Source of the DNA: Amphiura filiformis
Taxonomy: Eukaryota; Echinodermata; Ophiuroidea; Amphilepidida; Amphiuridae
Reading direction: 5' to 3'
DNA: 64,000 nt
NCBI RefSeq assembly: GCF_039555335.1
Contig: NC_092631.1
Span: 10,477,701 to 10,541,700 of the forward strand
Part shown: piece by piece, positions 22,573 through 33,500 of the stretch
How positions within the stretch are numbered: position 1 is the first letter of the stretch
How the letters are laid out: the number at the start of each line of letters is the position of its first letter
Translations under genes and position numbers: made by a program
The notes under the pieces: model-generated
The model's input: the letters and a program-made list of their open reading frames with translations, nothing else
The model's database searches: none
What the model was told of the DNA's origin: nothing

Positions 22573-23790
22573 GCATAACTCATTTTACCAAACATTTTGG
22601 GTGTTATGTATTTTGTTTTCTCTGCTTACAAATGTTCTTATATTTTGCCCCTCCGTTTAATTTTAACATATGGAAAGGTTTCTATACAAAAACGATTCTC
22701 TTATAAACCATCATGCGCACAGTTTCCACCTCGATACACCTGAGCACCCATTTTCGTCCCAAGAGCTTCCATCCAAGTAACAAACAGTGAATGTCTCCAC
22801 CACAGTCTTTGATTACACAACACGGTTGAGTGCATAACAATGTAGGAGCTGTGAAGCTTCTAGCTAAAAAATGGGACTCTTATTGGTTTTTGTCGAAACC
22901 TCAAGTGTTCCCTTCATCAATCAGAATTTTTTTATATCCAACGAAATCTAACACTTCCCCCTAAAAACACTTTTAGTCACTAGGTCAACAGATAACACAA
23001 TTCAATGTTATAGCAAGGCGAATGTGGAAAATCTGTTGAAAACTACACCTTTTGACCAAAATGTAGGTTTTAAAAGAGCAATGAGCAATGGTCAATTATC
23101 TTTAAATTGAAAATCTTGTGCAAAAATTTACTATTTTCGCCTGTTTTGTCATACGGTTGTAAATTCAATGAACTATGACTTTTAAAAAAGAGCGCTTACA
23201 AATTGATATGCAACAAACGTTATTCACTTCCTTCGCTTTTAGATAGTGTTTCTATTTCAGAATATTGTGTTCAAAAATCAAACAAATAAAAAAAATCTCA
23301 AAAAATAAACACTGTATCTAACAAATCTGGCGAGAGATTTTAGATATTAAACTTTTAGGCACCCCTTAAACCATAGCAAACATGGACAAATTATGGTAAT
23401 GTGCAAAGAATAAAGGAACACATAAAAAGTTTACATTCATCTTTCAAATTGTCCAATTGCGTAACAGGTATGACTGATTGGCAGAGAATGCACTTTCTAA
23501 CGATTCAACTCCATACTGTTACACAACTATAATATAACCATCACATTGAATTGAAATGAAACGTAACCATGGCATGGATATCGACTTATTAGCAATAATT
23601 GCTCAGTTATCAGGTGTTTGCCTAAAGCCAGCAAATGGTACCAAGGAACATGATGGTTCAGGTTGCTCGCCTAGTATTTCAATAGGCTGTAGGTTAAACA
23701 TGTTTGAAATACTTAATTGAACAAATTATTGGTGATCTTCTAAATGTAACATACTGATAACTTCATCAGGTTTCTAGAATTGGGCAGGTT
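22573..23790. other. No gene recognised
   Basis: AT-rich spacer; no repeat partner or coding signal identified. Confidence 0.4.
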
Positions 23791-23794
23791 TATT

Positions 23795-24430
23795 TACCGT
23801 GTTCTCCTTCTTGTCGTGTCCCCAATCTAGATATTGTGTTTCAGCACAACTCTTGGTAATATCATTTTTCTCTGCAAGGTCCTCGGCTTTGCATTCTTGC
23901 TCTAATAGAGGACATCACAATATGTGACAAATTGTTTGTGGTTCAGTTCCACATACGCAGGTCACATCTTTGTTGTTAAGTTAACCCCACTTTTTGAGAG
24001 TCACTTAATATCGGCCAGTATCAGCTTTCAGTTTCAGTCTGTTGAGGCATTTCCATTCAGCCCAGTTTGAGTCGGCACAACGGGGAAGGTCTTTGGCACT
24101 TATGGGCACGGATGTTGTTTGTGGAAGATTGGCAAGCCTCTCTTTTCATAAGGCAGCTCTGATACCTTCAGCTTGTGCACTTGGTTCAACTTCGTCGAGG
24201 AAGCTTTCCTAGACTGCAGCCGATTCTTTACAGGTTCATGGCCGAATAGAGGGTGTTGCTCATCTGTGGTCTGGCGGTGACGCTCCCTTCTACATGCTGC
24301 GCTACAATGGATCTCTGGCGGCGCTATGCCACATAGTATGTGTATGCTGTCTGTTGATGTTGGTCTAAGACATCTATTGATGAGACCTGAGACGGCAGGT
24401 AAAGTTGATGGCTGGATCAATCTTCTTAGC
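23795..24430 (-). pseudogene. Non-LTR retrotransposon C-terminal region, decayed
   Basis: On the minus strand one frame reads STDSIHILCGIAPPEIHC, then ERHRQTTDEQHPLFGHEP and VKNRLQSRK, the post-RT region that follows the thumb in a widespread group of invertebrate LINE polymerases. Other frames continue with ALMKREACQ, LNRLKLKADTGRY and a damaged Cys motif (KKWGLT, QQRCDLR). Several stops and frameshifts are present, so it is inactive. The 5' side is lost next to a half copy of the TTAA palindromic element at 24440-24504. Clade (RTE-like or Jockey-like) not determined. Confidence 0.65.
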
Positions 24431-24439
24431 TTGGGCTGA

Positions 24440-24504
24440 TGTGTGTGATGTGCTCTCATGTCCCACAAAAAATACTGTGCACACGTTGATATCCGATCCC
24501 TTAA
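24440..24504. mobile_element. Half copy of the TTAA palindromic element
   Basis: GATGTGCTCTCATGTCCCAC through GATCCC ending at TTAA (24501-24504) matches the outer end of the element family at 25229-25893. Confidence 0.65.
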
Positions 24505-25228
24505 AAACCCAGTGACTGGGTTTTGGCAGTTTTGTCTTGTAGGGATACGTTATTTGGCATACTGTTAAATAAAACATCACTTCGAGGTATTGGAAACACT
24601 GTTTCTTATACAAATATGTATTATTTTTTAATTAATTTGATTCTAAGCTTTGAATTTAGTTACAAATTCTGACTGAAATTTGCCTGATCGGAAGTGACTG
24701 CATAATTTCATTTCTCTTCATTCACTACATACAATAATGAAAATAAATGTAGTCAAAACAATAATGATTGAGATGATTATTCAAAATTAAACTGTGAGGA
24801 ACAATAAATTTCAATTTTAATAGTATTAATTAATAAATAGTATTATTTCAGATTCGTTAAAAAAATAAATGTGCTAAAGTATCCTATAACGAAATAACAA
24901 TATATAACTGAACCAAAAATAAAGGTGTAACATAATCACCAATTAGTTATTATTTAATTTAAATGACTCGTTTGTGTTATCAGGAGTCACAGCGTCAATG
25001 ATGTTCTTGTGTTGAAAAAAGTGCATGGATTTTTCTTTTGCAGTCAAAACAATAAAAGAGATGATTATTCAAAATTTGAATAGTATTTAATTTATAGATA
25101 GTATATTGCAAAGTTAACGTCTTACAACCTATTCACGTGGTTTCATGCATTGAAAAAATAAAAGCAATGAAAAATTCATTAGATTAGCATTACCCCAGGT
25201 ATGTAGCAAGTTATTTGAAGAACCCGCA
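24505..25228. other. No gene recognised
   Basis: Very AT-rich spacer. An internal diverged duplication (GTCAAAACAATAA, GATGATTATTCAAAAT) occurs near 24755 and 25043. Confidence 0.4.
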
Positions 25229-25893
25229 TTAAGGGGTGGGGTATGAACGTTTGGACAGTATTTATTGTGGGACATTAGAGCACATCAGCCATATCGAATT
25301 GCATTCTGAATACGAAGAATGTCCTTCTGATATCAAATAATTTTGATTTTTGAAATTCGCAATGTAATACACATTTTATGGCAAATCATTAAAATTGATA
25401 TTTTGATATTTAACAGTACTTGAAGTAAACTTTATAAATCTGATGATTTATACTTAAAGTGTATGTAGGTGGGATGAAAAGCCGACGATCAATTGAAAAT
25501 TTTGACATTTCGTATTGAAGATATGGATTTTTTTCCCAAAACACAAAAAAAAAAAAGGTCTTTGGGGAAAAAATCGATATTTTCAATATAAAAGGTCAAA
25601 ATTTTCAATTGATCGTCGGCTTTTCCTCCCAGCTACATACACTTTAAGAATATATCATTAGATTTATAAAATTTATTTCGAGGACTGTTATATATCAAAA
25701 ATTTGAAAAATATCAAATTTTAATAATTTGTCATAAAAATTGTATTATATCGTGAATTTCAAAAATTGAAAATTAGTTGATATCAGAAAGACATGCTTCG
25801 TATTCAGAATGCAATTCGATACGTCTGAGGTGATCTCATGTCCCACAAAAAATACTGTCGAAACGCCATAAACGCTCATTCTAGATCCCTTAA
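25229..25893. mobile_element. TTAA palindromic element, copy B
   Basis: Bounded by TTAA at 25229-25232 and 25890-25893. The two halves are inverted copies over about 300 bp each and meet near 25550. Starts GGGGTGGGGTATGAACG and ends complementary to GGGATCTAGAATGAGCG, so the two outer ends have diverged. No coding sequence. Confidence 0.85.
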
Positions 25894-26289
25894 GTTGCAA
25901 CATTATTTGCAACAAAAATTCATGAGCCATTAATTACGTAGTCATGGAATTCTTATTAAGATGTTAACTACTTAGTATTATAATAGTCTTACTTCCTGCA
26001 GCTGGGTGCCGTATTTTTCTGTTATACCTTTCCTACATATAAAAGCATTATGCATTATACAGTGTTATATCGTACGCGGGTAGTGTAACATTTAGTGGAG
26101 TAGCCGGAAGCAGAGTGCCCCCCCTAGAAAATTTTCTGTAATAAAATGTGGACGGCTAAGAGTAAAGTGTCTTTAAAATTACTAAATATGGGACAGAACA
26201 ATTTGGCTTTTCCCCCTAAATGCGGAAGAAAATTTGGCTTTGCCCCCTCACAATAAAATCCTTACTACGCAACTGGTAACATTGTCATC

Positions 26290-26715
26290 ACGATTGCACG
26301 TTTCCCTTCTTTCTCTTATTTCTTTCTTTCTGTCGTCCTTTCTTTCGCCCTTTCTTTGTTTCGCGCTTTTTTCATTGGTCCTCCCTTTCTTTCGTCCTTT
26401 CGTTCATTCGTCCTTTCTTTATTTCGTCCTTTCTTTCGTCCTTTTTTCGTCCTGTCTTTCTTCCGTTCTTTCTTTCTTTTGTCCTTTCTTTGTTTAGTCA
26501 TTTCTTTCTTCGTTTCCTTATTTCGTCATTTCTTTCTTCCTTTCTTTATTTCGTCCTTCCTTTCTTTTGTCCTTTCTTTCGTCCATTCTTTCTTTCATAC
26601 TTTCTTTTCTTTCTTTCTTTTTTCGTTTTTTTTTTTTCATTTGCCCTTTTTTTCGTCTTTACGTTCGATCTTTTGTCCTTTCTTTCTTTTCTTCTTAAAG
26701 TCTTTTTTTGCCCCG
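26290..26715. repeat. Pyrimidine-rich (CTTT)n-type low-complexity tract
   Basis: About 420 bp of T/C with repeated CTTTCTTTCGTC units on the plus strand. It opens long low-complexity frames on both strands (26234-26793), which are not genes. Such purine/pyrimidine tracts can adopt triplex DNA. Confidence 0.95.
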
Positions 26716-26799
26716 CAATCTAAGTTAGCTTTGGGCGGTCCAGCTGTCAGAATAACCGTGTCACAAATATCAACTTGCCTACTAAGTTATTGAGCTATA

Positions 26800-27640
26800 A
26801 TATACGCATGCTAATTGCATTCAAATACATGGATAAATCTATGAAGGAGGCACCATCACCATTGATTTGAAACAGTTTCTGCATTCCTGTTTTGCCAAAA
26901 GGACTATTTTATTGTAAACGCATACAGAGCCGCTAGTACACTTTTAATTCTAACATTGTTTGAAAGAAGTTATCATGTACAAACAAAGCATTTTGACACC
27001 TCATTTTGGCCATCTTATAACACGTTTTTTATAATTGCTATTTTTAAAGTGCATCAATAAATACTTCATGATCTTCACCCGATTTTCAATCACTACTTTG
27101 ATATGAAAGAGAAAACATAACCAGGTTTAATCAATTGGTGCCACGAAAATTCGCGAAATTCTCTTTTGCCAATAAACGTGACCGATTTTTTGTTGCTTAT
27201 TTACGTGCGACCCAGATTATTTGTTGGGAAATTGCAAATGACGTTAACTAAAAACTCTTCAGTCGTGATTGAAGCACCATCAGAATTGTATGAATAGAAA
27301 CGCCCACCATTGAAATCGTATGAATAATATTTACCGATGCTTTCGGCAAAGTTCTTCAGATAGTCTGCCGATTTGGCGCTGTTTATATCGTAAACACGGA
27401 GGGGTTCTGATTGGCTAGTTGAAACATGTCACCATCACATCCGCACCTCATTCGCCGATTAAACTGCGTAGCAACCAACGCGTGATCTAATTCGTTTTAC
27501 GTGATAATCAGGAAGAGTAGTCGCACACCGCTGAAGGACCTTACCGAATACTATAATTTTGTCTATCGTACAATGTACCAATAAACAATTAAACTGTTGG
27601 TAAATTGAAATAAAGTTTTAACTTCAACACTACACTATTT
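26800..27640. other. No gene recognised
   Basis: Mixed-composition spacer without a recognised gene or repeat. Confidence 0.35.
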
Positions 27641-27644
27641 TTCG

Positions 27645-27691
27645 CTCACCTGGACCGTTTTCACTAGTCCGACTAGCGTCTTCAGCAGATG
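27645..27691 (-). ncRNA. Hammerhead-like motif, minus strand
   Basis: Minus strand: CATCTG, core CTGAAGA (27679-27685), C, stem II GCTAGT/ACTAGT (one wobble), GAA, then ACGGTC, then CAGGTG, which pairs with CATCTG over 6 bp with a wobble (stem I). Stem III is not a perfect 4-nt palindrome here. It lies left of a plus-strand PLE fragment, as in the other inverted PLE copies, but differs in sequence from the motif at 28337, so it may come from another family. Confidence 0.4.
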
Positions 27692-28033
27692 GTGATGATA
27701 TCTTGTCTACAATCGGGATATCTCTCACTGATGACGTCATAATATGAAGACAATTTACCATCATATTATTAAAATACCAAAACGTTGGTCCAAATAGGTG
27801 ACAACTTACAAGGCACCTCGTTGATCCTCTTTTGGGTCTTTGTAACCAGGATACAAACTAGAAAACACAAGATTTCTTGCAATTGAATGGATTGCAAAAC
27901 CTGGACAGCGCAATAAGCCAAACACTGCACTGATTGATCAAAACATGGACTTGCATGTACAATAGAGAGTTTGCAAAATGAAGTTTATATCATTTGGACC
28001 TTTGCTCAGATTTACTTGAATGCAAAGGTTTGA

Positions 28034-28320
28034 TTGGTCACTGCACCAACAGCGTCATGTCGCTTAAGCTCGGGACACGTGTATCAATGGGCAATCAAAA
28101 GAAGGACATGTGTTAGCGAAAATGTCTTCCAAAATGTCAAAGTGCTCGACTCCGACTCAAGATGGCTTCAGAGGGGCATCAAGGAAGCGTATTACATAGC
28201 GGCCTTGGACCCCGACCTCAACCAAGACAAAAGGATACGCGTGCTATCTGGCGTCTACACACCGATCATCAAGTCATGTGACCGCGGGTTACCCCGTGGG
28301 TCACATGACTAGGTGTTTAC
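28034..28320 (+). pseudogene. PLE endonuclease C-terminal fragment
   Basis: Reads NVKVLDSDSRWLQRGIKEAY and then YIAALDPDLNQDK, closely matching the C-terminal GIY-YIG part of the 57-60 kb element (VKVLDSDSRWFQRGVKEAVY). This contains the late conserved Glu of the nuclease. The YIG and R/H motifs upstream are missing, so it is a 3' relic. The end of the frame runs into a long palindrome (TCATGTGACC at 28271-28280 and complement at 28300-28309). Confidence 0.7.
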
Positions 28321-28330
28321 CGCTCTACCT

Positions 28331-28376
28331 CACTTTCTGATGAAATCCCATGGATGTGGGATGAAATATCAAGTAT
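28331..28376 (+). ncRNA. Minimal hammerhead ribozyme-like motif
   Basis: Core CTGATGA (28337-28343), A, stem II ATCCCAT/GTGGGAT around GGAT, GAA (28363-28365), self-complementary ATAT, C. Stem I can form between CACTTT and AAGT with one bulge. It directly follows the PLE endonuclease relic, the expected terminal position. Confidence 0.55.
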
Positions 28377-28379
28377 AAG

Positions 28380-29845
28380 TCAAATATTTGTTGAGAGACC
28401 TGTTTAAAATCTTTGTTTATCATGTCTTCCTTTTGTTTGGTCGAGTGGGTTGTTGGACACACTTCAAGACAAAAAGCGCTTCATTTGAATAAACATGAAT
28501 GGACTGCTCACTATATATTTTCGCGTTCATTTTGATTTCTAGAGGCTTTCATGACAGAGTGGTTTTCAATAGATAATCCTCTATAATCCTCCAGACGTTA
28601 AAGTTTGTGCTTTTCAACCGCATTTCGCAAACTCTCTAATATCATTTGGCACCACAACGTAGCTCTTGTAGAATAGGTATGTGTATGATGTCCTCAAATG
28701 TGTGTGAAGACTTGATGTTAACAAATTCGAGACGCATAATTTGCATACTTCAGTTGTTCACACATATTCAGGAAATACTATATTATTAGAAGTATACTTA
28801 TATTTTTATTATACATCGAGTATTATACTCTTTTCCAAACCTCAAAGCCATTCAATGTTAATAAATAACGTAAGATATTTCCTAAATTTTTTATGGGTCA
28901 AATGAATATTAAATTGTAGGCTCTTGGAAGAGATATAGGAAGAAATATCAATGTCAGTTCTGAAGCTATATCTTGAAAAGATTTTACGTGGATTGGCGAC
29001 ATTTCAATTCAAACGCAGCCTCTGTTTCAAGCAAAACCAATTTTAATGACGATTTTTTTCTTTCACTTTATTTAAAAGCGCCGATACAAAGTTATACAAG
29101 CTACAAAACAAACACAGCTGACTAGGTTTCAAGACATTTTGGCGCTGAACCTCCCTCTGTTAATTATTTGACAGTTATTAATATAATCAATGGTAAAGGT
29201 AATGCATAAACTAAATTATGTAATGCGAGCAATGTGAGCATTGAGTGCTTTACCTATACTTATAGATACTGTAGCCAAAACCTTCATACATGATTAAAAT
29301 TCCAAATATTCAAATATAATTCTGTGAAAAGAACAAATTTAAATGAAAGAATCCGTCTGTTTAGCTATATTTTATTCAAATATTCAAATATCACAGATAT
29401 TCGTGTGTAAATCCTGTGGTTCTTGAGTTATGTTGTAATGAGAAAATCACTGGAAGCAGCGGCCAAACTCGTGGGAAAAGTGGATCCCAATGGTCATTTC
29501 TGAAGAAGCCATCAGCCGAGATGGCGAAAGTCTAAAACTCGTGAGTATTTATGGATTTGGCAATCATAAAATTTAACCAAGTTTAACATTTTGATGTTTT
29601 GCAAAAGTTCATTCTACAAACTATCTTTAAAATATTTTTTCAAAATACTAATCTAACAGCAAGTGCAAGTAATCAGCATGATATGACTATTCTATAGAAT
29701 TACGATCCATATCTTTATCTCTGTTCTTTGACATCTATGGTTCAATGCAATGGTACCACGTGAACATACTAGTGCAGTGCGATAGATTCAAAAATTGTTT
29801 TAACATATTACTTGTGCAGTGCGATATATTCAAAAATTGTTTAAA
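28380..29845. other. No gene recognised
   Basis: AT-rich spacer. A block at about 29670-29760 (TCTATAGAATTACGATCC) is inverted relative to 47975-48060. Confidence 0.4.
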
Positions 29846-29849
29846 CATA

Positions 29850-30257
29850 GGCATATTCAGGGGCGTCGCTAGACCAATATGATTCGGGGGGTGTACAGTA
29901 TGGTTTGCCGACGGAAATTTTTTGTAATTTGTTGACCCAAATTTTTTTTTAGCCAGGACGGCGCTCAGAAATCTAAAAAGTGGGGGGGGGAGTCAAAATT
30001 TTTCTCAAAATTGTTTTTTTTAACTAATAACTACTATACCATTCACAGTATGTCTATTACGTTACAACAACACAATTTCGTAACACATTAATCTGTTATA
30101 TGGCTCTCACAATTTGCCTACAATCACACATACCTTTGACTACATTTGCCGACAGTCACATGGTTTTGCCGACAGCAGTCAAATTTTGCCGACAAAATTG
30201 TGTATGGGGGGTGTCACACACCCCATACCCCCCTCTAGCGACGGCCCTGGGCATATT
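29850..30257. mobile_element. hAT-like MITE with 8-bp TSD
   Basis: The element 29858-30249 begins CAGGGGCGTCGCTAGA and ends with the complement of CAGGGCCGTCGCTAGA. GGCATATT flanks it at 29850-29857 and 30250-30257. The 8-bp duplication and CAGGG ends fit hAT transposons. The interior has GC-rich G runs and repeated TTGCCGACA motifs but no transposase. Confidence 0.85.
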
Positions 30258-31661
30258 GCTATTATAACTCCCCCCTTGATAAACCATGATTGCCTAACAA
30301 TAGTAACTGAAATGTTAACCTGAGCTTGATTCAGTTTATTTCAAACCAATCCTCTTGCATCCCATGCAGTTCCATTTTACACCTCTCCCACTGCAATATA
30401 TTCCTTGCATATTCTTTGTTTACTATGCTAATGTTACAATTGTTTTCAAGAGTAAATGTTATCCAAATGGTTACATTTCAAGCTGTTTCAGCACATAACA
30501 TCAAAGCTCCCATTAGGCGCCACGTTCATTTTTAAAGGTATTACTAGGGGATCTGTCACTTGATGAGGTAATTTATTTCTTAAAGAGTAAGTATCGCAAC
30601 TTAACAAATAAGGGTTACAATGAACGTCATTTGGGCGGAATAATTGTTATATCATTATAACAGGTTTGATCCATATTTCAATATTTGTTGTGATTTCCCA
30701 AGTTCATAGTTGAAAGGGGTCAAAAGGTTTTACTTTTAGCTTTTAGAAAGGGCATTTTATGGAGACTTTTATTTCCACGTACGGTAAAAAAATTGTATAG
30801 GGTTACCGTCTGGGTAATTTCAAAATAACCATATATTAGGACACTTCAAACCTACTAATGCTTACTACTGTTTAAAATATTGGGCAATCAGTGACTTGTA
30901 TCATTTTCTCTAATTTTACCACATGAATACTGTATGTCCACTTGGCCAGTCGTTACTCTGTGGCTGTGAATGTGCGCTTGAGTTATACTGACCTCCTTGA
31001 CAATGTAAAGAAGCAAATAAGGACATAGCCTTTGGGAGGACGCTTTGAAACTTGTATCGTAAGCTGAGTGATGCCATGAAGGGTTATTGCGATACTGTTT
31101 ATACCATAACGTAGACAAATTGTTTCAATCTTTAAGATTCAGCTTAAATAAAAGACTAGTAACAAGTTTCACATGAGATGAATTACTTACGAATTCAAGC
31201 TTTCCTATTTTTCAAATTATTCCATATCAAAGAAAAAATATCACCATCGATTTGATGATTTTCCTCGTCGTTACATCTGTTAGTTTCAGTCGCTATGGAG
31301 TTATTAAAACAATAAAATTGCAAGCCATCTGCGTCCGTCTTTCAATTTAATTGTGAATCAATTACATACATTTGTATGACGACAAAACAAAGGCTAGTTT
31401 TGAATGACAGCTTTAGATAGCTGCTACTATCAATAACAATTCTACCCATAGGGCGAATGTCTGGCTATCAAAATACGTGTAAGTGGCGACCCTTCAGTAA
31501 AGGCAACAAATTCGTAGTCCACTTGACCATGTGACACTCAATTTACTTCTTTTAAGGAAACTGCAATGGCCCTATGAATCTTCTTATCAACGGCCACTGC
31601 CCATGATCATTGGAAGTGAATAAAAATTCACTTGGTTTTGACAAGCAAAAATGCCAATTTG
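30258..31661. other. No gene recognised
   Basis: AT-rich spacer; frames at 30326-30535 (+) and 30888-31118 (-) show no domain. Confidence 0.4.
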
Positions 31662-32419
31662 GTCTTCCTTTCGTTTTGTGTTTATGCCTGTATAGTGTAC
31701 CTTTTCCTTTGTATATTAAGACGAGGAAATAAATAAATCTTTGCGCTTTTTGACTTTGCAAGAACAAAATAACTTCAACAGTTTAAATTACTCATATGAA
31801 CGTGTTGAAATAATGTATGAAACGCTTCCATCCCAATTTGAAACTATTGAAGCTATTCGAAAAGAGAAGGGGGACCATCCCCGGTTCTTGTATCTGCAAT
31901 CAATCCTAGGTTCCAGGGTCGTGCATAGGTAAACTGTGCACGTAAAGCCCGTGCGTTGATACTCAACCATTTGAGGTAAGCACATATATGGAAGGAAGGA
32001 AGGAAGGAAGGAAGGAAACGTCATTGAGGTATGTCAATATCACCTATTTTTATATTGGATTTGTTAAGAACTTTGTAAATAAAGTCTCCTTTTGTCTACT
32101 TTGATTAAATGACTTCAAACCAACAATGTCTGCGATCACAAGATTACGTAGGAACCTGAAATCAAAACTGAAACTGCTTTCTACAAGGTCTTAAGTTTGT
32201 AACAAAGGGCACAGACAAAGACATCGGTAATAACAAGTCTTCCTTTCGTTTTGTGTTTATGCCTGTATAGTGTACCTTTTCCTTTGTATATTAAGACGAG
32301 GAAATAAATAAATCTTTGCGCTTTTTGACTTTGCAAGAACAAAATAACTTCAACAGTTTAAATTACTCATTTGAACGCGTTGAAATAATGTATGAAACGC
32401 TTCCATCCCAATTTGAAAC
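31662..32419. repeat. 183-bp direct repeats flanking a SINE-tail insertion
   Basis: 31662-31844 and 32237-32419 are direct copies differing at about two bases (CATATGAACGTGTTG versus CATTTGAACGCGTTG). Between them, 31845-32236 matches 42692-43070 almost exactly: TTCGAAAAGAGAAGGGGGAC, CTGTGCACGTAAAGCCCGTG, a (GGAA)n run and a PLE-like ACGTCATTGAGGTATGTCA tail. The arrangement looks like an insertion with a very long target duplication. Confidence 0.85.
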
Positions 32420-32449
32420 ATCTTAAAATTAAAGAAAGAGCACAGAGAT

Positions 32450-32790
32450 AATTGAATTTTGCGTGCACTTTACAGCTGCGAGAATGCGATACCGGAAAGT
32501 AAAGATGACAGAAACAGAGAGAATTGCAGCTCCGTGACTGTCTCATCATTCCATAGGGTAAAAAGGTACCGAAAAGAAGACTATAAATCATTGCAGCAGT
32601 GCCGTAGGAACTACTAACGTAAAACGTGCATAAATGATAGAACATATACAGATTCCCGCTGGATAATAGGATTGAAGGTTTTTTTAGATCTTGATTGCGA
32701 ACTTCATAGGAAAAGGTATAGCCTTTTATTATCAAACTTTTATGCAATCAGTTTCATGTAAAGGATAGTTTAGTCATAAATTGCTGCATC
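32450..32790. repeat. Dispersed repeat, partner at 9390-9700
   Basis: Diverged copy of the block at 9390-9700, in the same orientation. The 126-codon minus-strand frame over it (32367-32747) is not conserved in the partner copy. Confidence 0.6.
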
Positions 32791-33500
32791 ATTGATTGAA
32801 AATTGACTAATCAGGAATGAGTTTACCTGCAGGTGTGATGAATGAGCTGAGTTCAATTGACAGAAAATTAATATATTTTCCTAATAGGCTTTATGAGGTG
32901 CAAATTGGGTGGAGGTGAATGAATATTTATTCCGTTTTTGAGATAAATCTGGCTATCAAAGACCAAAATTTGAAGCTCATTTGATGTGCAATATAATGGC
33001 CATTCAGGTTTTGTTGTAGCTTTGTTATCAGGTCAACAAAATGGGAAAAGAAAACAATATGAAACCGTGGCTTCCTTTGACAAATTTGGTCAGCTTCACG
33101 CTTATAGACACTTTTAGTGACCTATTTTTGTAGTTTGCTTTATACATAGATTTTGAAGCACGTATGTCCTGAATCCTACAGACTGATTGGCTCCCCTTCA
33201 GCGGGCGGCGCGAGCAATCTGACCAAACCCCGAAAGTGAGTTAGGGCATAGACTGTAAAGTAAGTGTGCGCCCACAACGGGCCAGAGGCAAAATTTCAGA
33301 AATACGCGCTGGCCGGCTGCTGTGATATCGCAGAATCTACATGTATATGTATTAGGTGAGAAACAGACCATTCCCAGAAGTTAGCCACTCGGAATGGAGA
33401 CCCCGAAAGGGTCAAGCCTTCCCAGCGACTAACATGCCAACCATACCTCAACAAGTCACCATCTTGGTCTATTTTTTAACCGTTTATCTTACATATACAA

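Noticed and set aside
26234..26793. Phe/Leu/Ser-rich frames on the plus strand (145 codons) and Lys/Arg/Glu-rich on the minus strand
   Set aside because: Compositional products of the (CTTT)n pyrimidine tract.
32367..32747. 126-codon minus-strand frame
   Set aside because: Covers a dispersed repeat whose partner at 9390-9700 does not preserve the frame.
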